64,000 bases of DNA, taken from contig NZ_CP046620.1 in NCBI RefSeq assembly GCF_009931615.1, positions 2,247,501 to 2,311,500 on the forward strand, in the 5' to 3' direction. A program made the translations under genes and the position numbers. The notes below the pieces were generated by a model. That model saw nothing but the letters and a program-made list of their open reading frames with translations, was not told where the DNA came from and ran no database searches. This DNA comes from Algicella marina. Lineage in GTDB: Bacteria > Pseudomonadota > Alphaproteobacteria > Rhodobacterales > Rhodobacteraceae. Position 1 is the first letter of the stretch. Each line of letters starts with the position of its first letter. Positions 27,683 to 37,115 of this stretch are shown piece after piece.

Positions 27683-29124
27683 ACGCCAGCCAGACGCAGC
27701 ACCATATCCACATCCATATGTGTTTCCAGATGCGCGGCCAGCCGATCCAGCACCGACTCCACCTCCCGGCCATACATCAGGCCGGACACAAGCCCGCGCT
27801 GGCCGAGAAATGCCGAACGGAAGGCGTCCCCGCCGAATAGGCCGTGCAGATAGGTGCCGAAAACCTGCCCGTTGGACGAAACGGCGCCTTCCGCCTGTCC
27901 GTTCACCTGCGCAAAGGGTCGCGCCCGGTCAGCCCCCTCGCTGCGGCCGATATGGATCTCGTATCCACTCATCGCAGTACCGGTAGCCGCATGTACAGCC
28001 TCGACCCGGCCGAGATGCTTTTCCGGCTGCATCAGTGTTTCGATGTCCAGCAAACCCAACCCTGCCATTTCTCCCGGCGGCCCCTCGATCCCTTCAGGAT
28101 CGCGAATGACATGCCCGAGCATTTGGTATCCACCGCATATACCAATGATTTGCCCGCCTCGCCGCAAATGCGCAAACATGTCCAAGTCCCAACCCTGTGC
28201 TCGCAAGAAGGCTAGGTCACCACGCGTCGACTTGGAGCCGGGAAGAATCACCAGATTGGCATCTCCGGGAATCGCATCGCCCGGCTTAACCATGGTCACC
28301 CGCACCTCTGGCTCCAGCTTCAACGGGTCGAGATCGTCGAAGTTGGCGATACGGGAGAGCATCGGGCAGACCACGTGAAAGCTGCCTCCTACCGAATCCC
28401 CGGCTATATCCAGCGCGTCTTCTGCAGGCAGCCGCGCGGCGTCGGCGAACCATGGGACGACCCCCAGCCCCTGCCAACCCGTCCGTTCGGCAATCAGCGC
28501 ATAACCCTCGTCAAACAGCCGTGGATCGCCACGAAACTTGTTGATGGCAAAACCCCGGATCATCGACGCATCTTCCGGCTCCAGCACCGCCTGCGTGCCG
28601 ACCATCTGCGCAATCACCCCACCCCTGTCGATGTCGCCGATAAGCAATACTGGTGTACCACTGGCCCGGGCAAAGCCCATGTTCGCAATATCTCCCGCCC
28701 GTAAGTTCACCTCCGCCGGGCTGCCCGCGCCTTCGACGATCACCAGATCGGCCGTCCCCTTCAGTCGGGAGAAACTCTCCAACACCGGTTTCATCAACCC
28801 AGGCTTCATTGCGCCGTAATCACGGGCCTTCACTGTTGCTATGCGGCGTCCCTGAACGACGACCTGTGAACCCGTCTCTGTTTCAGGTTTGAGGAGCACC
28901 GGGTTCATATCGGTGTGCGGCTCTCGCCCCGATGCAAGAGCCTGCAGTGCCTGCGCCCGCCCGATCTCTCCGCCATCCACGGTTACGGCAGCATTATTGG
29001 ACATGTTCTGCGGCTTGAACGGTGCCACGCTCAGTCCACGCAATTTCGCCGCCCGGCAAAGTCCGGCCACCAGCACCGACTTGCCGACGTTGGAACCCGC
29101 GCCCTGGATCATGATTGCACTCAT
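27616..29124 (-). CDS. cobQ: cobyric acid synthase
   Basis: Amidates four side chains (b, d, e, g) of adenosylcobyrinic a,c-diamide using glutamine and ATP. 502 residues, starting [21 protein letters not shown] (P-loop near 8-16), with the class I-like glutaminase motif [10 protein letters not shown] and the late catalytic histidine region GTYLHGLFG. The start at 29124 overlaps the phosphoesterase stop (ATGA). The last about 20 residues ([11 protein letters not shown]...) look nonhomologous and are read through the antisense of the aldo/keto reductase gene. Last gene of the riboswitch-led cob operon. Confidence 0.95.
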   Translation of the reverse strand: MSAIMIQGAGSNVGKSVLVAGLCRAAKLRGLSVAPFKPQNMSNNAAVTVDGGEIGRAQALQALASGREPHTDMNPVLLKPETETGSQVVVQGRRIATVKARDYGAMKPGLMKPVLESFSRLKGTADLVIVEGAGSPAEVNLRAGDIANMGFARASGTPVLLIGDIDRGGVIAQMVGTQAVLEPEDASMIRGFAINKFRGDPRLFDEGYALIAERTGWQGLGVVPWFADAARLPAEDALDIAGDSVGGSFHVVCPMLSRIANFDDLDPLKLEPEVRVTMVKPGDAIPGDANLVILPGSKSTRGDLAFLRAQGWDLDMFAHLRRGGQIIGICGGYQMLGHVIRDPEGIEGPPGEMAGLGLLDIETLMQPEKHLGRVEAVHAATGTAMSGYEIHIGRSEGADRARPFAQVNGQAEGAVSSNGQVFGTYLHGLFGGDAFRSAFLGQRGLVSGLMYGREVESVLDRLAAHLETHMDVDMVLRLAGVQASSSRSVAGAGRGVSDERRP

Positions 29125-29915
29125 GAAACCTCCACCACCGTGATCTCCGGCGGCATGCCCCATCGCAGTGGCAACGTCGTGCAGCCCAGGCCACCGGAGA
29201 CGACAAGGTGTCGGCCGTTCTCCCGGATATGGCCGTAGGCGTAGCGTGTGCCGAATTTGGAGGGCACGACGTAAGGTTTTCCGAAGGGCCGGATCTGACC
29301 GCCATGCGTATGGCCCGAGAGTTGCAGCACCACCGGTTCGCGCATCTCGGCAAAGATATCTGGCTCATGCGCCAGCAGTACAGTCGGCACTTCGCCGATG
29401 CCCGTAAGCGCCGCATCCAGATCATGCGCCCCGTCACGGGCGATGGTTTTCACCGCGCGATAGGCGCGCTGGCTATCGATGCCGGCCAGACCGAATATCG
29501 CGCCGTCCTTCTCCAGAATGCGCCAGGAATTGTTGAGAGCGGCGATACCCTCCTCCTCGAAAGTGCGGTGCCAGAAGGTCTCGCCCTTCCCCTGCTCCTG
29601 CGCGGCGCCATCGGCCCGCCAGTCGTGGTTGCCGAACACCGCCCAAACACCCAGAGGCGCCGATAACCCGGCCAGAGCCTGCGCCACGGATCGCGGCGGT
29701 ATGCGCCGCCCTGCCCGGATGTGGCCCGGATAGTCGCCCATCAGCGTGATCATGTCGCCTTCCAGAGCCTGCGCCTGCGCCACGATCCGTTCCACCCTGG
29801 CGAGGCTCATCCACGGCCAGCAGGCATGGAGGTCGGCAATCATCACGATCCGCAGCGCCAGACCTTCCGGCCATACCTGCGGCGAAACACTGTGTGTGAC
29901 GACACGGGCGCTCAC
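29121..29915 (-). CDS. calcineurin-like metallophosphoesterase
   Basis: A 264-residue two-metal phosphoesterase of the YkuE/YaeI type. The metal-binding motifs appear in order: [29 protein letters not shown] and [11 protein letters not shown] start overlapping the HAD gene stop (GTGA). It lies between HAD and cobQ in the cob operon with coupled starts on both sides, so a role in nucleotide-loop or side-product dephosphorylation is possible, but this is inference. The substrate is unknown. Confidence 0.88.
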   Translation of the reverse strand: MSARVVTHSVSPQVWPEGLALRIVMIADLHACWPWMSLARVERIVAQAQALEGDMITLMGDYPGHIRAGRRIPPRSVAQALAGLSAPLGVWAVFGNHDWRADGAAQEQGKGETFWHRTFEEEGIAALNNSWRILEKDGAIFGLAGIDSQRAYRAVKTIARDGAHDLDAALTGIGEVPTVLLAHEPDIFAEMREPVVLQLSGHTHGGQIRPFGKPYVVPSKFGTRYAYGHIRENGRHLVVSGGLGCTTLPLRWGMPPEITVVEVS

Positions 29916-30526
29916 AGAAGGCCCAGCCGCAGCAGTTCCGCTTCCAGCCCGCCGCGCGTGTCATGTGAAAAATGGAATGCATTCCAGCCGAATTTCCTGG
30001 CGGCCTCTACATTCGGTACGTTGTCATCGATCAACAATGCTTCGGCCGGAGCACAGTCCGCCCATGTGCAGATTTCCTCAAAAAAACGCTGATCCGGCTT
30101 CTTGAACCCCATGGGCCCGGCGGCGAAAATCCTGTCCATCCGCTCGGAGAAACCCATCTCGCCCCAGATGTATCCCGCCCGGTGCGCCTCATTGTTGGTG
30201 GCGATCACCTGTCGCACAGACAACCGCGCGGCCAGGTCCAGCACCTCCATATCGGGGTGCACGTCCTTGCCGAACCAGTAGTCCATGAACGCGCGCGGGC
30301 TGATCGCGAGACATTCCTCCTCGATCCATGCCGCAACCACATCCTCAAGATCACGAACTCCGACAAGAACCTCATCGAAGTCACCCGACAGAAAACATGC
30401 CTGAACGAACCGCTCTACCGGCACGCCGATATCCTGTTCGAAAGTGTCTGCCCAGATGAACCGCCCGTCCTGAATGTTGGCATTCAGCACACCATCGAAA
30501 TCCCATGCGACAAGCGAGATCGCCAT
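29912..30526 (-). CDS. HAD superfamily hydrolase (subfamily IA)
   Basis: A 204-residue HAD phosphatase. Motif I is WDFDGVLN (residues 8-15, with both aspartates), motif II lies around VIATNNEAH, the motif III lysine in GFKKPDQRFF, and motif IV in LIDDNVPNVEAARKFG. It sits 3 bp after the YrhK gene and is coupled to the phosphoesterase. It may dephosphorylate a metabolite; in a cobalamin setting, alpha-ribazole phosphate is a tempting but unproven candidate. Confidence 0.88.
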   Translation of the reverse strand: MAISLVAWDFDGVLNANIQDGRFIWADTFEQDIGVPVERFVQACFLSGDFDEVLVGVRDLEDVVAAWIEEECLAISPRAFMDYWFGKDVHPDMEVLDLAARLSVRQVIATNNEAHRAGYIWGEMGFSERMDRIFAAGPMGFKKPDQRFFEEICTWADCAPAEALLIDDNVPNVEAARKFGWNAFHFSHDTRGGLEAELLRLGLL

Positions 30527-30529
30527 CGC

Positions 30530-30763
30530 TCAGTCGTCCGGGTCTTCGGGCAGAGGCGCTTTGGCCAGGCGATACTCCCGCAACACCTGCGCCGTTGGAC
30601 GGGCCGCGAACAGCAGTGAGCCGATGAGGAACAGAAAAGTCGCCAGCGTGTGCCAGTCATCAAAGAAAAAGAACACGCTGCCGACCACGAAAAACAGCGC
30701 CGCGAAAAAGTCTATCGCCGCGTACAGCCGCTCGTAGAAACCGAAACTCTCCCGCCAGGCCAT
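30530..30763 (-). CDS. YrhK-like small membrane protein
   Basis: A 77-residue protein with two hydrophobic segments, YAAIDFFAALFFVVGSVFFFF and TLATFLFLIGSLLFAA. This layout fits the YrhK domain, of unknown function. The ATG at 30763 shares a base with the cobO stop (TGATG), so it is translated with the cob operon. It likely resides in the inner membrane. Any tie to cobalamin is by position only. Confidence 0.75.
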   Translation of the reverse strand: MAWRESFGFYERLYAAIDFFAALFFVVGSVFFFFDDWHTLATFLFLIGSLLFAARPTAQVLREYRLAKAPLPEDPDD

Positions 30764-31371
30764 CAGAATTCCACGCCCGCCTGCGCCTTGATGCCCGAGC
30801 GGAAGGGGTGCTTCACAAGCTCCATTTCCGTCACCAGATCCGCCACCTCGATCAGTTCCTCCTTGGCGTTGCGCCCGGTCAGAACCACATGCGTCATCGG
30901 CGGCTTCTCGTCCTGCAGGAAAGCCACCACATCGGCGATGTCGAGGTAATCGTAGCGCAGCGCTATGTTGATCTCGTCGAGCAGCACCATCCGGTTGGTC
31001 GCATCCCGGATCAACTCTTTCGATTTCTCCCAGGCCGCCTGCGCCATCTCGATATCGCGGCTCTTGTCCTGAGTTTCCCACGTGAAGCCTTCGCCCATCG
31101 TGTGGAATTGGCAGGCATCGCTGAATTTGCCGAGGATAAGGTCACGCTCGCCCGTACTCATGCCGCCCTTGATGAATTGTACCACCGCGCAGGGCATTCC
31201 GTGCGCGATGCAACGGAAGATCATCCCGAAGGCCGAGGACGACTTGCCCTTGCCCTTGCCGGTATGAACGATGATCAGCCCCTTCTCGTCCGTCTTCGTC
31301 GCCATGATTTTCTCGCGCGCGGCCTTCTTTTTGGCCATCTTGGCGTTGTGGCGCTCGGTATCGTCGGTCAT
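30763..31371 (-). CDS. cobO: cob(I)yrinic acid a,c-diamide adenosyltransferase (corrinoid adenosyltransferase)
   Basis: Attaches the 5'-deoxyadenosyl ligand to the corrin. 202 residues, with the CobA/CobO-type P-loop GKGKGKSSSAFGM (about 39-51) and the conserved LLDEINIALRYDYL. The start MTDDTERHNAKM is chosen because an upstream in-frame GTG would overlap the GFA gene. It lies 2 nt after the GFA stop. Well-defined family. Confidence 0.95.
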   Translation of the reverse strand: MTDDTERHNAKMAKKKAAREKIMATKTDEKGLIIVHTGKGKGKSSSAFGMIFRCIAHGMPCAVVQFIKGGMSTGERDLILGKFSDACQFHTMGEGFTWETQDKSRDIEMAQAAWEKSKELIRDATNRMVLLDEINIALRYDYLDIADVVAFLQDEKPPMTHVVLTGRNAKEELIEVADLVTEMELVKHPFRSGIKAQAGVEF

Positions 31372-31373
31372 GC

Positions 31374-31760
31374 TTATCCCTTCTTCGGCAGATCGTCGGA
31401 CAGATGCACCCATGGCAGGCGCTCGTCATGATGATAATGAACCTGCGGCTCAAAGTCCCCCGCATCCTCCAGAAGACTGGCGTAGAAATGGATCTCGTCC
31501 GGAAAGCGATCGGCGGAAAATGCCATCGGCGCGCCGCAAACACTGCAGAAATAGCGCCTCACCCCGGGAGACGAGGTATAAACCTGCGGTTTCGTTCCAT
31601 CCCACCGCCACGCTCCGTTCGCCACTCCCATGAAAGTCGTGAAGGGCGAAGCCGTCTGTCGGCGGCAACTCTCGCAATGGCAGTGCCCCCGCCAGTTTTC
31701 AGGACCGACGTAGCTGAACCGGCAGGCGCTACACAGGCAATGGCCACGTCTTTCCGACAT
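31374..31760 (-). CDS. GFA family zinc protein (cob operon, second copy)
   Basis: A 128-residue GFA/CENP-V zinc protein with HCLCSACRFSY (about 7-17), HCHCESCRRQTASPF (26-40) and the third pair FCSVCGAPM (71-79). Its ATG shares a base with the stop of the upstream secreted ORF (TGATG) and it ends 2 nt before cobO. A sister GFA gene occupies the other cob operon at 46337-46747, which suggests a recurrent link. Function unknown. Confidence 0.85.
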   Translation of the reverse strand: MSERRGHCLCSACRFSYVGPENWRGHCHCESCRRQTASPFTTFMGVANGAWRWDGTKPQVYTSSPGVRRYFCSVCGAPMAFSADRFPDEIHFYASLLEDAGDFEPQVHYHHDERLPWVHLSDDLPKKG

Positions 31761-32974
31761 CAGAAATTTTTCTCCACCCGCTCGAACACACAGACAGACT
31801 CCGACCAGCCCCCTCGTAACGGGCGGTAAATCAATGCCGTCGGCCGCAAGCTTCGATCGGATGTGGTGGCGAATACCAGAACTCCCCGCGGCGTGACCAG
31901 AACATCCTGATGCGTGCCCTCCTCCGGATAATCCGCGGCCGGCGGTGCAACAGCTTCCACAACTTGTGAAAAAGCGCCGTCTTGCAGAGAGGCATGCAGG
32001 TCGCGCATTCCGGTTTCCGACCCCTCGTTTGCCGCCAGTACTTCCTGCAATCGTGCCGCCTCGGGCCCTGCCGCAACCAGCAGCCGCGTGCCACCAAAGG
32101 CCCCCATTTCGCCGTGCTGCCGGAACATGAGTTCCGGCATTTCGTCACCAAAGAGATCAATTTCCGCCACGGCAAGGCCCGCCATCGGGTGACCGTAGAG
32201 CTGGCGAAACACCGGCTCCGAAACACCCTCCAGCGGATAAACGAATTCCTGCCCGTGCTGCCCGGAGACTGTCCCGCCCTGCCGCACGGAAACAGACATG
32301 GACCCGGACCGAATAACAGCCGGGCGGCTGTTGGCAACGGCCAGCACCGGCATGAATTTCGCGCGGTTCGGGAAGTTCGCGATGAATCCATTGCAAAACG
32401 CCTCATCCTCCGCCTCCGCAACGGTAATCGTACCGACAGCTGATGCGTCGTTGGCCGGATGCTCCGCCTCGTCCGTCGCCGCTTCCAGCATCACTGTCGC
32501 ATCCCGACAGACGGGCGCGGCTTCACCTCGGACCTGCCGCGTGCGGCACAGAACCAGCGTGTCGCCCTGCAGCACGATGACATCGTAGTGGAAACGTTCC
32601 GGGCCGCAGGTCCGCACAACCCACATGCGCGAGAGGATCTTGCGGTTTGCTACCCACAAGGAGGCAAACGCATCCAGCGCCACGCCGCACACACCTTGGG
32701 CACGTCGCGGCCGTTCCGCCAGCTTCACCCGCACCTCGCGGCCATCCTCCAGCGCGCAGGCGCTGCCGTCGGTCACATCCGGCGGCAGTTTCAGGTTCAC
32801 ATCCGCCGGCAGGTCCGGAAACGCCGGCTCTTCGCCCCACGGCCCGAAGGCAAATCGCACGACGGCCACATCACCAGCGCATCGCATCTCTCCATAGGCG
32901 ACCGGGGTATCGGCCCTCGCGGCCGGCGCCGTTATACCGGCAAGAACCAGCAGCAGGATGCAGCCCAGCCTCAT
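31760..32974 (-). CDS. secreted protein of unknown function in the cob operon
   Basis: A 404-residue protein with a Sec signal peptide (MRLGCILLLVLAGITAPAARA, cleaved before DTPVAYGEM). The mature part has several cysteines (RCAGD, SACALEDG, VCRDA, FCNGF) but no domain I recognise. The C-terminal half contains a repeat-like section with LFGDEMPELMFRQHGEMG reminiscent of FG-GAP/VCBS-like structures, though weakly. ATG overlaps the cobN stop (ATGA). Likely periplasmic. Confidence 0.7.
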   Translation of the reverse strand: MRLGCILLLVLAGITAPAARADTPVAYGEMRCAGDVAVVRFAFGPWGEEPAFPDLPADVNLKLPPDVTDGSACALEDGREVRVKLAERPRRAQGVCGVALDAFASLWVANRKILSRMWVVRTCGPERFHYDVIVLQGDTLVLCRTRQVRGEAAPVCRDATVMLEAATDEAEHPANDASAVGTITVAEAEDEAFCNGFIANFPNRAKFMPVLAVANSRPAVIRSGSMSVSVRQGGTVSGQHGQEFVYPLEGVSEPVFRQLYGHPMAGLAVAEIDLFGDEMPELMFRQHGEMGAFGGTRLLVAAGPEAARLQEVLAANEGSETGMRDLHASLQDGAFSQVVEAVAPPAADYPEEGTHQDVLVTPRGVLVFATTSDRSLRPTALIYRPLRGGWSESVCVFERVEKNF

Positions 32975-35900
32975 TTCGCGAGTTCCGCCAACCGTTCCCG
33001 CGCGCGGTTCGATTTCGGCAGCCACAAACCCCGCTCGATCGCCTCGCCAAGCCGCTCCGCAATCTCGCGCAGTGCCGCCGGATTGGCTTCCTCGATGAAG
33101 TCCCGCACGTCCGCGTCCTCCAGATAGGCCGCGTAGACCAGGTCGAAATGATGGCTCTTCACCGCGCCCGTCGTCGCCGCGAAGGCGAACATGTAATCCA
33201 CAGTCGCCGCGATCTCGAACGCGCCCTTGTAGCCGTGGCGCTTCACGCCTTCGATCCACTTCGGGTTAACCACGCGGCTGCGCACCACCCGGCCCATCTC
33301 CTCCTCCAGCGTGCGGATCACCGGGCGCTCGGGGCGGGAATGGTCGTTGTGATAGGTCACCGGCGCGGCACCCCTCAGGTTTTCCACCGCCGCACTCATG
33401 CCGCCCTCGAACTGGTAGTAATCGTCCGAATCGAGCAGGTCATGCTCGCGGTTGTCCTGATTCTGCACCACCGCTTCCGTCGCCGCCAGCCGCTCGGCAA
33501 AGGCCTCCCGCGCCGGCGCACCCTCCGCGCCCTGCCCGTAGGCATAGCCGCCCCAATCGAGGTAACTCGCCGCCAGATCGCCCTTTTCACCCCACAGCCG
33601 CTCGTCGATCAGCGCCTGAAGCCCCGCGCCGTAGGCGCCAGGCTTCGAGCCAAACACCCGGTAAGCGGAACCGCCCGCCCGCAGCGCGGCAGCACCCGGG
33701 TTCTCGGCCTCCGGCTCGTCCAAAGCCAGCACGGCGGCGGCGGCCGAGGCCACGAGGTCCATCTGCGCCGGAAAGGCGTCGCGGAAAAAGCCCGAAACGC
33801 GCAACGTCACATCCACGCGCGGTCGCCCGAGCACCGAAAGCGGCAGAATCTCGAACCCCGTCACCCGCCCGCTCATCTCCTCCCACACGGGGCGAACGCC
33901 CATCAGCGCCAGCGCCTGCGCGATGTCGTCGCCGCCCGTGCGCATGTTCGATGTGCCCCAGGCCGTCAGCGCCATCGTGCGCGGCCAGTCGCCCTGATCC
34001 TGCAGATGCCGCTCGATCAGCAGGCTGGCACTCTTCCATCCCAGCGTCCAGGCCGCCCGCGTCGGCAAGGCGCGGCTGTCGACACTGAAGAAATTGCGGC
34101 CGGTGGGGAGCACGTCGGACCGCCCCCTCGTGGGGGCGCCCGACGGGCCCGGGGCGACGAAGCGGCCTGAAAGGCCACTGAGGAGCCCCGCCACCTCGGC
34201 AGGTCCGCTGCCCCGCACGGCGGGCCGCAGCCGCGCCTCGATCTCGTCCATCACCGCCCGGCTCGCCGGCCCCGGCGGCTCTGCCCCCTCGACCAGCGCC
34301 GCCGCGCACAACTCCAGCCGCTCCACCGTATCGCCCGCCGTGCGCCACGCATCGCCCGCAAGCCGCATCAGCGCCTCCGGCCTCGGCCCATCCCAGGCCT
34401 CCGCCATCTCCGGGTCGAGCGGGTCGAACGCCAGCCCGAAATCCGCCGCCAGCGCCCGGATCAGCGAGGCTTCGCGCCCCTTGCCCGCCCCGCGCGGCAC
34501 CCGCGCCAGCGCCACCAGCAGGTCCCGCTCCAGCCGGCCCTCGGGCGATGCACCGAATACGTGCAGCCCGTCACGGATCTGCGCTTCCTTCAACTCGCAC
34601 AAGTAGGCATCCAGCTTCTGCAACCGGCTGTCGGCATCGTCGCCCTCACGGATGCCCGCATCCGCATCCATGCCCGTCGCCGCCATGAGCGCGAGGATAT
34701 CATCGCGCAGCAGCGTGATCCGCCGCGGGTCCAGCCCCGCCGCCTGGTAATACTCGTCCACCAGCACTTCTAGGTCACGCAACGGCCCGTAGGTCTCGGC
34801 CCGCGTCATCGGTGGCGTCAGATGGTCGACGATCACGGCCTGCGCCCGCCGCTTGGCCTGCGTGCCCTCGCCCGGATCGTTGACGATGAAGGGATAGAGG
34901 TGCGGCATCGGCCCCAACACCGCCTCGGGGAAACAGTCCTCCGAAAGCGCCACCGCCTTGCCCGGCAGCCATTCGAGGTTGCCGTGCTTGCCCATGTGCA
35001 CGATCGCATCCGCCCGATACGCATGGCGCAGCCAGAAATAGAAGGCGAAATAGTTGTGCGGCGGCACGAGATCGGGGGAGTGATAAGTTTCCTCCGGGTC
35101 GATGTTGTAGCCCCGCGCCGGTTGCAGCCCGACGACCGCATTTCCGAATTCCAGCACCGACAGCGCAAAGCCGTCCTCACCCGCGAACGGATCATCCTCC
35201 GGCGCGCCCCAGCGATCCTCGACCGCCAGCCGCACATCCCACGGCAGGGCGCCGAACGCCTCCCGGTAGGCCTCCATCGAAAGCCGCACGCCGCCCTGCC
35301 GCTCCGCCCGGTCCGGCAGCCAATTTGTCGGCCCGGCCAGCACCCGTTCCATCAGCGCCGCACTGTCCTGCGGCTCTCCCTCCACGCCGTAACCCGCATC
35401 CGCCAGCGCCTTCAGCACGCCCACAGTCGCCGCCGGTGTATCGAGGCCGACGCCATTGGCCAGTCGCCCGTCCTTGTTGGGGTAATTCGCCAGCACCAGC
35501 GCCACGCGCCGCTCGCCCGCCGCCTTCCGCCGCAGGCCCGCCCAGCGCGCGGCGAGTTCGGCCACAAAGGCGATCCGGCCGCCCTGCGCGCGATAGGTAG
35601 CAATGGCGCATTCCGTCGCCTCGTCGCGATACGCCTCGCCCTTGAAGCTGATCGCCCGCGTCAACAGCCGGCCGTCCACCTCCGGCAACGCCACGTTCAT
35701 GGCGATGTCGCGAGCCGCCAGCCCGCGCGCGCCCTTGGCCCAATCCTCCTCGGTGCCGCCGGCCAGCACCACCTGAAGCACCGGCGCGCCCGGCGCATCC
35801 AGCGGCGTGGCCGCCCGCGCGTCGCCCCACTTCGCCGGATCGGGCGAAGAAACCGCGAAACTCGTGGCGTTCAGCACCACGTCGGGCGGCGCCTGCGCGA

Positions 35901-36657
35901 AAGCCCGCTCCAGCGTCGCCGCACTTACCGGGTCCTTCAGCGAGGCGACGAACAGCGGCAGCGGGTTCAGCCCCTGCTGCATGAGCGCCCGCACCATCCG
36001 GTTGACGGGATGCAACCCCGCCCCCTGCACCAGCGCACGATAGAACACGAAGGCCGCGACCGGCGCGCCCTCGCGCCAGCCCTCCCGCACGGTTGCAAGG
36101 TCCGCCCGCTCCGCCCCCGGCCAGTAGAATCCGGCACGCAAGAGCGGTTGCGCGGCGGCGGGCTTCTCAGCCCCGCTCAGCATCGCGCTGGCATAGCGCA
36201 AGAGGTTGGCCGCGTTCTCCGGCCCGCCCTCTACGGTGTAAGCCCAGAGCGCCTCCCAATCCGCGCGGGAAACGGTCGAATGGTCGAAAAGCTCCTCGTC
36301 GGGCTTGTCGTCGCCCGGCAGGGCGGCGAAGGCCACACCGGCCTGCCCCAGCCGGATCGCGAACTGCTCCAGCCCGTAGCGCCAGTAGGCCGCACCGCCG
36401 AGGATGCGCACGATCACCAGCTTCGATCTTGTCGCCGTATCGTCGAGGTACTTGTCGACCGAAAAGGGATGCGCCAACCAGCCGAGCGAGGCCAGCCGCA
36501 ACTCCGGCGGATCGTCCATTTCGCCGCGTGCCGCCGAAAGCGCCGCAAGCTCGGTATCGGCGGCGGAGATGAAGATCACATCCGCCGGGGTCTGGCCGGG
36601 GTCGACGGGTTCGGACCCGTCCGAGACGCTGCCGGGGGTGGCCGCCAGAAGATGCAT
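32971..36657 (-). CDS. cobN: aerobic cobaltochelatase subunit CobN
   Basis: The large porphyrin-binding subunit of the ATP-dependent cobaltochelatase, which inserts cobalt into hydrogenobyrinic a,c-diamide. 1228 residues, in the normal range of about 1200-1280, and of the ChlH/CobN family throughout, including VHMGKHGNLEWLPGKAV. The ATG at 36657 shares a base with the GNAT stop; the longer reading frame to 36945 is rejected. Its partners CobS and CobT are not in the window. A CobW gene precedes it, the usual arrangement. Confidence 0.96.
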   Translation of the reverse strand: MHLLAATPGSVSDGSEPVDPGQTPADVIFISAADTELAALSAARGEMDDPPELRLASLGWLAHPFSVDKYLDDTATRSKLVIVRILGGAAYWRYGLEQFAIRLGQAGVAFAALPGDDKPDEELFDHSTVSRADWEALWAYTVEGGPENAANLLRYASAMLSGAEKPAAAQPLLRAGFYWPGAERADLATVREGWREGAPVAAFVFYRALVQGAGLHPVNRMVRALMQQGLNPLPLFVASLKDPVSAATLERAFAQAPPDVVLNATSFAVSSPDPAKWGDARAATPLDAPGAPVLQVVLAGGTEEDWAKGARGLAARDIAMNVALPEVDGRLLTRAISFKGEAYRDEATECAIATYRAQGGRIAFVAELAARWAGLRRKAAGERRVALVLANYPNKDGRLANGVGLDTPAATVGVLKALADAGYGVEGEPQDSAALMERVLAGPTNWLPDRAERQGGVRLSMEAYREAFGALPWDVRLAVEDRWGAPEDDPFAGEDGFALSVLEFGNAVVGLQPARGYNIDPEETYHSPDLVPPHNYFAFYFWLRHAYRADAIVHMGKHGNLEWLPGKAVALSEDCFPEAVLGPMPHLYPFIVNDPGEGTQAKRRAQAVIVDHLTPPMTRAETYGPLRDLEVLVDEYYQAAGLDPRRITLLRDDILALMAATGMDADAGIREGDDADSRLQKLDAYLCELKEAQIRDGLHVFGASPEGRLERDLLVALARVPRGAGKGREASLIRALAADFGLAFDPLDPEMAEAWDGPRPEALMRLAGDAWRTAGDTVERLELCAAALVEGAEPPGPASRAVMDEIEARLRPAVRGSGPAEVAGLLSGLSGRFVAPGPSGAPTRGRSDVLPTGRNFFSVDSRALPTRAAWTLGWKSASLLIERHLQDQGDWPRTMALTAWGTSNMRTGGDDIAQALALMGVRPVWEEMSGRVTGFEILPLSVLGRPRVDVTLRVSGFFRDAFPAQMDLVASAAAAVLALDEPEAENPGAAALRAGGSAYRVFGSKPGAYGAGLQALIDERLWGEKGDLAASYLDWGGYAYGQGAEGAPAREAFAERLAATEAVVQNQDNREHDLLDSDDYYQFEGGMSAAVENLRGAAPVTYHNDHSRPERPVIRTLEEEMGRVVRSRVVNPKWIEGVKRHGYKGAFEIAATVDYMFAFAATTGAVKSHHFDLVYAAYLEDADVRDFIEEANPAALREIAERLGEAIERGLWLPKSNRARERLAELAK

Positions 36658-37115
36658 CAGATCGCCTTTTCCATGAACACGCTGGAGCCGTTCTCGCGGT
36701 ACGCGCCGAACGGCCCGCGCCGCACGTAGCCCTGTCGCTCGTAGGCGCGGATCGCTTCGGGGCTCGCGTCGCCCGTCTCCAGCCGCATCAGCGCCAGCCC
36801 CTCGGCCCGCGCCTCCTGCTCGAGGTGTTTCAGGATCGCCTGCACCACGCCCGTGCCCCGTGCCGCGCGGGTCACGAAAATCCGCTTCAGTTCGCCGTAT
36901 CCATCCAGCACCGCCACACCGCCGCAGCCCACGGGCCGCCCGCACCGATGCGCCACGACCATGCGCACGCCCGAGGCCCGCAACTCTTCCGGCGAAAAGG
37001 CCGAGCGAACCTCCGGCGGATAGATCGCCGCAAGCTCCGCCTCGCTCTCGCCGATCATCGCCAGCGTATCGGGCCCCAGCGCATCGTCGCGCCGGAGCGT
37101 CAGAGCCTCCGTCAT
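36657..37115 (-). CDS. GNAT family N-acetyltransferase
   Basis: A 152-residue acetyl-CoA-dependent acetyltransferase. The acetyl-CoA binding segment is LKRIFVTRAARGTGVVQAIL, where R-x-x-G-x-G/V appears as RGTGV, and the C-terminal ETGDASPEAIRAYERQGYVRRGPFG is typical. It overlaps cobW (ATGA) and cobN (TGATG). Substrate unknown; linkage to cobalt or cobalamin is by position. Confidence 0.85.
   Translation of the reverse strand: MTEALTLRRDDALGPDTLAMIGESEAELAAIYPPEVRSAFSPEELRASGVRMVVAHRCGRPVGCGGVAVLDGYGELKRIFVTRAARGTGVVQAILKHLEQEARAEGLALMRLETGDASPEAIRAYERQGYVRRGPFGAYRENGSSVFMEKAI

Noticed and set aside
27616-29163. Longer cobQ start at 29163
   Set aside because: [10 protein letters not shown] at 29124 is the family N-terminus and overlaps the upstream stop as ATGA; the extension is Gly/His-rich and unlike CobQ.
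36658-36945. N-terminal extension of CobN to 36945
   Set aside because: Runs antisense-free through the GNAT gene in another frame, Arg/Gly-rich; the ATG at 36657 overlaps the GNAT stop (TGATG).
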